This document shows positions 1-4,848 of a stretch of 6,069 bases of DNA, one piece after another. The stretch lies in the NCBI GenBank assembly GCA_025454125.1, contig JALOPA010000142.1, positions 1 through 6,069 of the forward strand, written 5' to 3'. The DNA comes from Thermodesulfobacteriota bacterium (GTDB lineage: Bacteria > Desulfobacterota > DSM-4660 > Desulfatiglandales > HGW-15). The notes under the pieces were generated by a model, which was not told the DNA's origin, did not search any database, and saw only the letters and a program-made list of their open reading frames with translations. Each line of letters begins with the position of its first letter. The first letter of the stretch is position 1. Position numbers and translations under genes: made by a program.

Positions 1-996
1 CCTTTTGAGGCAGCCAGCATGCAGGTGGAGCTGAAACCCGAGGAGGTCGCCTTCCGCATGAACCTGGTCACGCTGGATTTCAATTCGGGCCAGGAAATCC
101 TCATGGTCAGCCACAGCTCAGGAGACCTCGCTTCGGAGGAGGCGCGAGAAATCGTTGACGATCTCAAAAAAGAGCTTCGGTTCCCCGGCACCGCGATCTA
201 CCAGGGAGTCGGATACCGCCATCTTCTGGTCTGGCAGGGCGGGCCTGAAGAAGCCGCGACCATCCCTCCCCATGACGTGCTGGGTCAGAACATGGCTCCC
301 TACCTGAACGAAGCCTCACACAACGAGGTGCAGCGCCTGATCCGCGCCTCGTGGCCCATCCTCACGCTCCACCCTGTGAACAACCGACGCAGAGAGAGGA
401 AGGAAAAGGAAGCCAACTCCATCTGGCTCTGGGGACAGGGCCGGGCGCCCAGGCTTCCGCGATTTGCGGACAAGTACGGCCTCACGGGCGCGGTCATATG
501 CGCTGTGGATCTTCTGCGAGGGATGGGCATCTACGCCGGGTTTGAGCCGATCCTTGTGAAAGGGGCCACAGGATACCTCAACACCAACTACGTCGGCAAA
601 GCCGAAGCCGCCCTCGAGGCCCTGACTCGGATGGATTTTGTTTTTCTTCACGTAGAGGCTCCGGATGAAGCCGGCCATGCGGGGAACGTCCGGGAGAAAA
701 TCGAGGCCATCGAGAATTTCGACCGAAAGGTCGTGGGCACGGTGCTCGAAGGGCTAAACAGGTTCGAGGATTTCCGGATCATGGTGGTCAGCGATCATTT
801 GACGCCCATTGTGAAGAGAACCCATACGGCTGAGCCGACTCCCTTTGCGTGGGCTTCGAAAAATGAACTCAAGGGTCCGGGTAAAGGAACCTCTTTCTCG
901 GAGGATTTTGCTCGGAGCAGCGGCTTGCTGGTTGACCCGGGCTACACCCTGATGAACGGTTTTATCTCCGATCCTGAGAAGGCACTCGAATCTTGA
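1..996 (+). CDS. apgM: Cofactor-independent phosphoglycerate mutase, archaeal type (5'-truncated by window edge)
   Basis: This enzyme interconverts 3- and 2-phosphoglycerate in cytoplasmic glycolysis/gluconeogenesis without a 2,3-bisphosphoglycerate cofactor. It belongs to the alkaline-phosphatase superfamily branch called ApgM. Recognisable parts are the PFEAASM...VELKPEEVAFR block at the left edge, HDVLGQN (about 271-291), the ANSIWLWGQGRAP block (about 412-450), and the metal-ligand motifs HVEAPDEAGH (649-678), SDH (790-798) and RTHTAEPTPF (about 817-846). The ATG at 19 is not the start: the reading frame is open to base 1 and the upstream codons encode PFEAAS, which belongs to the family. 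About 332 codons are present of the roughly 400 usual for the family. The missing N-terminus should hold the DGMGD-type metal site and the phosphorylated Ser. The gene ends with TGA at 994-996 and no adjacent classic terminator is seen. The family call is very secure. Confidence 0.95.
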   Translation, partial: PFEAASMQVELKPEEVAFRMNLVTLDFNSGQEILMVSHSSGDLASEEAREIVDDLKKELRFPGTAIYQGVGYRHLLVWQGGPEEAATIPPHDVLGQNMAPYLNEASHNEVQRLIRASWPILTLHPVNNRRRERKEKEANSIWLWGQGRAPRLPRFADKYGLTGAVICAVDLLRGMGIYAGFEPILVKGATGYLNTNYVGKAEAALEALTRMDFVFLHVEAPDEAGHAGNVREKIEAIENFDRKVVGTVLEGLNRFEDFRIMVVSDHLTPIVKRTHTAEPTPFAWASKNELKGPGKGTSFSEDFARSSGLLVDPGYTLMNGFISDPEKALES

Positions 997-1029
997 CACC
1001 GATGCCCCTTTCCAATATTTTCCTTTCGC

Positions 1030-1085
1030 AGGCGGCTGTGGCCGGTTGCATGCGGCAGGTCGCTTGTTGCAGGTTGCATGCGGCA
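1030..1085. repeat. Degenerate 7-nt tandem array with an internal 14-nt direct repeat
   Basis: Read in steps of seven from 1030, this stretch falls into eight units resembling TGYKGCA or GGTTGCA. Units 1044-1057 and 1072-1085 are an exact 14-nt direct repeat (GGTTGCATGCGGCA) spaced 28 nt apart, which is four periods. It lies in the 309-nt non-coding gap between apgM and adk. The period and the direct repeat are read directly. No function is evident. Slippage-derived sequence or a local copy of a dispersed repeat are both possible. Confidence 0.6.
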
Positions 1086-1120
1086 AATATGTGAAAACTT
1101 GGCTCTTTGGAGTCTTTGAA

Positions 1121-1189
1121 GTCATTCCCTCGAAGGCGGGAATCCAGTCTTTTCTAGCTTTTCTGGACTCCCGCCTGCGCGGGAGTGAC
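1121..1189. repeat. Paired dRS3-like palindromes forming a 27-bp inverted repeat
   Basis: Arms 1121-1147 and 1163-1189 are reverse complements at 23 of 27 positions, around a 15-nt T-rich loop. Each arm also contains its own palindrome. The left one (1124-1143) fits ATTCCC-N8-GGGAAT exactly, the consensus of the Neisseria dRS3 repeat. The right one (1167-1186) is ACTCCC-N8-GGGAGT, changed on both sides so that pairing is kept. GTCATTCCCGCG...GCGGGAATCCAG palindromes are common in proteobacterial intergenic DNA. The transcript could form one long hairpin or two short ones, so it may end apgM transcription or protect its 3' end. That role is inferred. No transposase is nearby. Confidence 0.8.
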
Positions 1190-1253
1190 GGAAGGATGGC
1201 GTTTTTCAGCAACCTGCCAGGCTTTTCGCTTCACAGCAGTTTGAAGTTGCCCA

Positions 1254-1281
1254 CGGACAACGGGCAACGGACAACGGACAA
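1254..1281. repeat. Four-copy 7-nt tandem repeat (CGGACAA) upstream of adk
   Basis: Four consecutive heptamers read CGGACAA, CGGGCAA, CGGACAA and CGGACAA, with a single substitution among them. The array lies between the 8-nt inverted sequences TGAAGTTG (1242-1249) and CAACTTCA (1279-1286), so the transcript could form a short stem with the repeats in its loop. It ends about 10 nt before the adk Shine-Dalgarno sequence (AGGAG, 1291-1295), inside the probable adk leader. Copy-number changes would alter leader length without affecting any reading frame. Confidence 0.8.
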
Positions 1282-1305
1282 CTTCATTAAAGGAGAAATG
1301 CAACC

Positions 1306-1986
1306 ATGAACATTCTGTTTTTCGGCCCCAATGGAAGCGGTAAAGGCACGCAGGGTGCCATTGTCAAAGACAAGTTCAAAATTCCTCACATCGAGACCGG
1401 TGTGATTTTCCGGGACAACATCTCCCGGGGCACGGCCCTCGGGAAAGAAGCCAAGGGGTACATTGACCGAGGCGAACTCGTCCCGGACAGCATCACGATC
1501 CCCATGATCCTGGACCGCATCAAAGAAGCCGACTGCAAGAACGGATGGCTCCTGGACGGGTTCCCCAGGAACCTGGTCCAGGCCCAGGAACTGGACAAGG
1601 CCCTCAAGAAGGAGAAGATCCGGCTGGACATCGTCATTGAGATGGTCCTCGACCGGCAGATCGCCAAAAACAGGATCATGGGCCGCCGCCTCTGCGTCAA
1701 AGACAACAACCATCCCAACAACATTTTCATTGACGCCATCAAGCCCGACGGCGACAAGTGCAGGGTCTGCGGCAGCGACCTCAAAACGCGGTCCGACGAC
1801 CAGGACGAGGAAGCCATCGACAAACGGCACAGCATTTACTATGACCCCAAGACAGGCACCATGGCGGCCATCAACTATTTCAAGGACCTCTCCAACAAGA
1901 ACAAAGGCAATCCCAGAATCGTCGAACTCGACGGGAGACCCGGCGTCAAGGAAGTTTCGAACGAGCTTCTCGGCAAGCTGAAGTGA
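1306..1986 (+). CDS. adk: Adenylate kinase with cysteine-containing (putative zinc) LID
   Basis: This cytoplasmic enzyme catalyses ATP + AMP <-> 2 ADP. At 226 residues it fits the long-LID bacterial form. Visible parts are the P-loop GPNGSGKGTQ (7-16), the AMP-binding segment around T31-G32 and R36, DGFPR (84-88), and GRRLC (126-130), which opens the LID. The LID continues to RSDDQDEEAIDKR (162-174), which carries the usual DD and R residues. C130, H136, C152 and C155 could form a C/H/C/C zinc site; the usual zinc LID uses two CxxC pairs or CxxC plus CxxD. Position 33 is V, where many family members have D (STGDMLR-like). The ATG at 1306 follows AGGAG (1291-1295) at 10-nt spacing, and the P-loop begins at residue 7 as expected. 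The stop overlaps the next start, so adk is the first gene of a three-gene unit. No promoter could be called with confidence in the repeat-filled leader. Confidence 0.95.
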   Translation: MNILFFGPNGSGKGTQGAIVKDKFKIPHIETGVIFRDNISRGTALGKEAKGYIDRGELVPDSITIPMILDRIKEADCKNGWLLDGFPRNLVQAQELDKALKKEKIRLDIVIEMVLDRQIAKNRIMGRRLCVKDNNHPNNIFIDAIKPDGDKCRVCGSDLKTRSDDQDEEAIDKRHSIYYDPKTGTMAAINYFKDLSNKNKGNPRIVELDGRPGVKEVSNELLGKLK

Positions 1987-3227
1987 ACCACGCGGACTGG
2001 ATGAGAGAAGAATTCCCGGCGATCAGCCGATCGCTCGGTTTCGTCTACACCCCTGCTGAAGAGATCGAAGCGCGCCACACCAGGCTCCGGGAAAAGATGG
2101 GGGCATCGGGCCTGGACGGCTTCCTGGTGCTCCAGAAAATGGATTGTTTCTATCTCTCCGGCACGGCGCAGGACGCTCTTCTCTACGCTTTCCCGGAGGC
2201 GAAGCCCCTTGTCCTGGTCAAGAGGGAGTTGGAGAGAGCCAGGGCGGAATCCCCCCTTGAGCATGTGGCGGGCCTGAGGTCTTTGAGGGAACTGCCTTCT
2301 CTTGTATCGGAACACACAGGGACAGGGCCTCGCGTTCTCGGCGTTGAGATGGACATTCTCCCTGCCAGGGACTATCTCCGTCTCCAATCCCTGTTTCCGA
2401 ATTCACGGCTTGTGGACGGGTCCGGCATCCTCCGGGATCTGCGAAAGGTCAAGTCTCCTTTCGAGATCGGACTCATGAGAAAGGCCGGCGACATCGGCAA
2501 GAGGGTGTATCAGGAAGCAAGGACGATTCTCAAAGAGGGGATGACGGAGATCCGGTTCGGCGGTCTCCTGGAGGCGGCGGCAAAATCGCTCGGTCACGAA
2601 GGTCTGCTCCGCGTACGGTCTTTCAATTATGAGGCCTACTCGTGGCACGTGCTCAGCGGTTCCGTCGGAGGCATTGTGAGCCAGTCCGACTCGCCCATGG
2701 GCGGCTTGGGCCTTTCCCCGGCCTTTCCGGTCGGGGCCAGCCGCAAACCGATGAAAGCCAGCGAACCGATCCTGGTGGACTTCGGGATTTGCTACCACGG
2801 GTACCAGGCCGATGAGACGCGCATGTTCTCCATCGGGAAAATGCCTTCCAAGTTCGCGGACGCTTACAAGGCCTGTCGGGAGATCCATGATGCGGTGCTG
2901 GCCGACACCCGCCCCGGCGCGGACTGTGAACGCCTTTTCTTCAGAACCGTTGAGCTGGCCAGGGACCTGGGGTACGAGGACAGCTACCTGGGTCCGCCCG
3001 GCTTGCAGACGAAGTTCATTGCCCACGGGATCGGCCTCGAACTCAACGAGTATCCTTTCATTGCCCAGGGCCAGTCCTATCCCCTGGAACAGGGAATGAC
3101 CTTTGCGGTGGAGCCGAAGATCGTTTTTCCGGGCGAAGGCTCTGTAGGGATCGAGAATACCGTGCTTGTCACGGAGACGGGGTGCGAGATCCTCACCCCG
3201 ATCGACATGGAGATCATCGAGGTGTGA
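1983..3227 (+). CDS. M24 family metallopeptidase (Xaa-Pro aminopeptidase/dipeptidase-like)
   Basis: This is a predicted cytoplasmic, two-metal peptidase of the pita-bread fold, related to aminopeptidase P and PepQ, which cleave next to proline. A creatinase-type N-terminal domain occupies roughly residues 25-155 and the catalytic M24 domain about 160-405. All five expected metal ligands are visible: D266 (VDFG), D277 (QADETR), H348 (AHGIGLELNEYP), E377 (VEPK) and E391 (GIENT). H222 (SWHVLSG) may be the substrate-site histidine. At 414 residues it is longer than the roughly 360 of many PepQ-like proteins, mostly through the N-terminal extension. The GTG start at 1983 overlaps the adk stop (GTGA) and has only a weak Shine-Dalgarno sequence, which suggests translational coupling. 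An ATG at 2001 is the alternative start. Exact substrate specificity cannot be read from sequence; other M24 hydrolases with the same ligands exist, but the overall form favours a peptidase. Confidence 0.9.
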   Translation: MNHADWMREEFPAISRSLGFVYTPAEEIEARHTRLREKMGASGLDGFLVLQKMDCFYLSGTAQDALLYAFPEAKPLVLVKRELERARAESPLEHVAGLRSLRELPSLVSEHTGTGPRVLGVEMDILPARDYLRLQSLFPNSRLVDGSGILRDLRKVKSPFEIGLMRKAGDIGKRVYQEARTILKEGMTEIRFGGLLEAAAKSLGHEGLLRVRSFNYEAYSWHVLSGSVGGIVSQSDSPMGGLGLSPAFPVGASRKPMKASEPILVDFGICYHGYQADETRMFSIGKMPSKFADAYKACREIHDAVLADTRPGADCERLFFRTVELARDLGYEDSYLGPPGLQTKFIAHGIGLELNEYPFIAQGQSYPLEQGMTFAVEPKIVFPGEGSVGIENTVLVTETGCEILTPIDMEIIEV

Positions 3228-3385
3228 TGCCTGCTATGGAATACGTCATCATTCTTTTGGTGTGTGCTGTGGCCGTCGGCTTCTTGATCTTCCGCTCCAA
3301 GAACAAAAAGACGCCTCAGGATACCTATGTCTGCGATGTTTGCGGCGAGAAGGAGTGTCTCTGCCACAAGGTGGAAAAGAAGTAA
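3227..3385 (+). CDS. Small membrane-anchored protein with CxxC/CxC metal-binding tail
   Basis: No named family is recognised for this 52-residue protein. Residues 5-22 (EYVIILLVCAVAVGFLIF) form one membrane-spanning segment, followed at once by the basic stretch RSKNKK, so the tail is predicted to face the cytoplasm. The tail carries C36-x2-C39-x4-C44-x-C46-H47, a plausible zinc-ribbon or rubredoxin-knuckle-like metal site. The ATG at 3227 shares one base with the stop of the peptidase gene (TGATG), and GAGG at 3219-3222 lies 4 nt upstream. An ATG at 3236 (MEYV..., 49 residues) is the alternative start, but the spacing would be 13 nt. A GTG at 3182 in the same frame would add residues that only shadow the peptidase gene. 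The organised hydrophobic-basic-cysteine layout and the coupled start support a real gene. It could be a membrane adaptor or metal/redox sensor, but that is speculation. Confidence 0.72.
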   Translation: MPAMEYVIILLVCAVAVGFLIFRSKNKKTPQDTYVCDVCGEKECLCHKVEKK

Positions 3386-3397
3386 ACCGCTGACTGA

Positions 3398-3573
3398 GGG
3401 ACAAAGGGACAGAGTCGCAAAGGCACAAAGCAGCAAACCAAAACAAGGGACATAGGCACACAAGCAAAGAGGGACAAAGCAGAGGACTTCTTTTTTGTCT
3501 TTACCCTTTGCATCTTTGTCCCTTTGTCTCTTTCTTCTGCTTTGTGCCTATGTGCCTTTGCACCTTTGTGCCT
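3398..3573. repeat. Opposed arrays of a degenerate 8-nt repeat between convergent genes
   Basis: From 3398 the plus strand reads in 8-nt steps with consensus near GGSACAAA, staying in phase over about 90 nt apart from one 9-nt unit at 3438. From about 3490 to 3573 the same type of unit occurs on the other strand (TTTGTSCC). The first half is therefore purine-rich and the second pyrimidine-rich. The halves pair imperfectly, with exact inverted segments 3421-3433/3537-3549 (13 bp), 3450-3460/3543-3553 (11 bp) and 3471-3479/3514-3522 (9 bp). The array fills nearly all of the 191-nt gap between two convergent genes. Open frames crossing it are repeat translations, not genes. Confidence 0.8.
3421..3549. 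terminator. Possible bidirectional termination or 3'-end hairpin region
   Basis: Both flanking genes converge here and the only candidate structure for ending either transcript is the inverted repeat within the 8-nt array. The longest exact stem is 13 bp (3421-3433 with 3537-3549) with a large interior. An inner 9-bp stem (3471-3479 with 3514-3522) encloses a T-run at 3491-3496. None is a compact GC hairpin directly followed by a U-tract, so this is not a typical intrinsic terminator. The call rests on position plus dyad symmetry. Confidence 0.3.
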
Positions 3574-3576
3574 GAC

Positions 3577-4623
3577 TTAGGCCCCTGCGCGGTCTTTCGG
3601 GGAAAACAAGCCCCTCTGCCTGCTCTCCTCGGGCGGAGGGGCTTCGTTTTTGTCGTCTGCTGATGAAATCCGGCCCTTGAAGAAGTACCGCTCAAAAAGC
3701 CTGTTGAAATCCGTCCACCGGCCCGCCTGCCGATCCTTTTCAATGAACCGGCCGAGCCCGTTCATTTTCGCATCCAGATCGTCGATCAGGTGAAGCGCAA
3801 AAGCCTCCAGAAAAGCGGGCTGCTTGGGAGAACCGAACTCATACTCCCCGTGATGGCTCAGGATGAGGTGTTTGAGCCGCAGCGAGATCTCCTCAGGAAA
3901 ACCTTCCAGGGCAGCCAGCTTCTCGTCCAGCATGGACACGCCCAGGCTGAGATGGCCGATCAGCCTTCCTTCGTCCGTGTAGTCGATGGAAGTCGTTGTG
4001 CCGAGTTCTCTCACCTTCCCGATGTCGTGGAGAAAGGCCCCTGCAAGGAGCAGATCGCGGTTGAGTTCCGGATAGTGCTCGGCCACGAGCAACGCCAGCC
4101 GGCACACCGACAGGGTGTGTTCCAGGAGTCCTCCCAAGGTGCTGTGATGGAAGTTCTTTGCCGCAGGCGCTTTCTTGAGGAGCTGGACAAAGGAGGAGTC
4201 CGCGAGAAACCGGTCGATCAAAGACTTGATCTGGGCATTCTCGATCTTTCTCAGCACCTCCCTCAGGGCGAGCATCATTTTGGTCACATCCTGCTTGGTG
4301 GCCTCGATGAAAAGGGAGGGGTCGCGGACCTCCTTGACGGCTTTGAGATCCGACAGGGTCAGTTGAACCTCCCCCCGGTAGGATCCGGCCGCCCCCTCGA
4401 CTTCCAGAATGTCCCCTTCGGAGAAGAGGGCGGACAAGGCGTTCGCCCTCTCCCACACCCTGGCCTCGATCTCACCGCTCCGATCGGCAAGGGTGAGGCT
4501 CAGGAAAGGATCGCCCTTCTTGGTCGAACCTGTGCGCTTGGACTTGACCAGGTACTGGCCCCGGACCTGGTCGCTGTCCTTGATCTCCTTGACCCAGAGA
4601 TGGGAGGTGGAATCAGGGCTCAT
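3577..4623 (-). CDS. OB-fold/HD-domain 3'-5' exoribonuclease, YhaM family
   Basis: This cytoplasmic protein is predicted to bind single-stranded nucleic acid through an N-terminal OB fold and to hydrolyse it from the 3' end with a metal-dependent HD domain, as described for Bacillus YhaM and Staphylococcus Cbf1. The OB fold covers roughly residues 10-100 (VRGQYLVKSKRT...LADRSGEIEARVW...DILEVEG). A helical linker follows, then the HD domain at about 160-315 with H169 (LLEHT), H199-D200 (FLHDIGK), H224 (IGHLSLG), H257-H258 (LSHHGEYEFGSP) and D282/D284 (LIDDLDAKM). The residues after about 320 are charged and proline-rich, probably disordered. At 348 residues it is slightly longer than B. subtilis YhaM because of that tail. 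The ATG at 4623 has GAGGG (4640-4636) 12 nt upstream, rather far. An 8-nt repeat array lies just upstream. Substrate choice between RNA and DNA cannot be seen here. Confidence 0.88.
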   Translation of the reverse strand: MSPDSTSHLWVKEIKDSDQVRGQYLVKSKRTGSTKKGDPFLSLTLADRSGEIEARVWERANALSALFSEGDILEVEGAAGSYRGEVQLTLSDLKAVKEVRDPSLFIEATKQDVTKMMLALREVLRKIENAQIKSLIDRFLADSSFVQLLKKAPAAKNFHHSTLGGLLEHTLSVCRLALLVAEHYPELNRDLLLAGAFLHDIGKVRELGTTTSIDYTDEGRLIGHLSLGVSMLDEKLAALEGFPEEISLRLKHLILSHHGEYEFGSPKQPAFLEAFALHLIDDLDAKMNGLGRFIEKDRQAGRWTDFNRLFERYFFKGRISSADDKNEAPPPEESRQRGLFSPKDRAGA

Positions 4624-4647
4624 GATGGCAATTGTCCCTCATGCTCT

Positions 4648-4687
4648 TGGAGCAGTGGAGTGGTGGAGCAATGGAGCAATGGTAAAA
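4648..4687. repeat. 8-nt tandem repeat (TGGAGCAA) upstream of the YhaM-like gene
   Basis: Starting at 4648 the plus strand reads TGGAGCAG, TGGAGTGG, then two identical TGGAGCAA units, followed by a decayed unit TGGTAAAA. On the coding strand of the downstream gene the unit is TTGCTCCA. The array ends about 25 nt upstream of that gene's ATG, just beyond its GAGGG, so it lies in the leader or promoter zone. Unit length matches the 3398-3573 array but the sequence differs. Confidence 0.75.
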
Positions 4688-4721
4688 CACAAACACACCA
4701 GTACCCCATTCCTCCTGGTGC

Positions 4722-4848
4722 GCAGACTGGTCAAAAACGCCCAGGTGCAAGGCACCCGAAGTTCCGAGGAGTGAGGCGTACAGGTCAGTACGCCGCAACG
4801 ACGCGGAATGAGGGTAACGCCGCAGATGGGCGTTTTTCACCAGGCTGC
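4722..4848. mobile_element. MITE-like element with 22-bp terminal inverted repeats and nested hairpins
   Basis: The ends 4722-4743 and 4827-4848 are reverse complements at 20 of 22 positions; the core is CTGGTCAAAAACGCCCA against TGGGCGTTTTTCACCAG. Inside are a hairpin GGTGC-AAG-GCACC (4744-4756), a 5-bp stem TTCCG/CGGAA (4762-4766 with 4804-4808) and a central hairpin GGCGTAC-N6-GTACGCC (4775-4794). The 127-bp element encodes no protein and no target-site duplication is obvious. The aldolase stop codon (4850-4848) touches its right end. From memory, near-identical sequences recur between genes in Desulfobacterota, so it is probably a non-autonomous mobile or REP-like repeat. A-tract/T-tract symmetry in the ends means it could also work as a two-way terminator for the aldolase transcript. 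Confidence 0.75.

Noticed and set aside
754..1212. Minus-strand open frame across the apgM end and the following gap, containing a SLPRRRESRK...WIPAFEGMT-like stretch
   Set aside because: This peptide is the well-known translation of the ATTCCC/GGGAAT palindrome family; the rest is antisense to apgM. No ribosome binding site or protein family supports it.
1220..1250. Search for a sigma-70-type promoter before adk, starting from TTGAAG at 1241
   Set aside because: TTGAAG is a passable -35, but no -10-like hexamer lies 16-18 nt downstream; that stretch is the GC-rich heptamer array.
1030..1281. CRISPR-like spacing of short repeats between apgM and adk
   Set aside because: The repeats are 7 nt or a single 14-nt pair, with no repeat-spacer alternation and no cas genes in the window.
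3386..3513. Several minus-strand open frames rich in Leu, Cys, Pro and Phe across the convergent gap
   Set aside because: They are translations of the purine/pyrimidine octamer array and have no start signals or family resemblance.
4620..4709. Possible 29-codon leader peptide on the minus strand whose TGA overlaps the ATG of the YhaM-like gene, preceded by AGGAGG (4716-4711)
   Set aside because: The AGGAGG is only 1 nt from the ATG, too close for normal initiation, and most of the peptide is a translation of the TGGAGCAA array. The stop/start overlap is probably chance.
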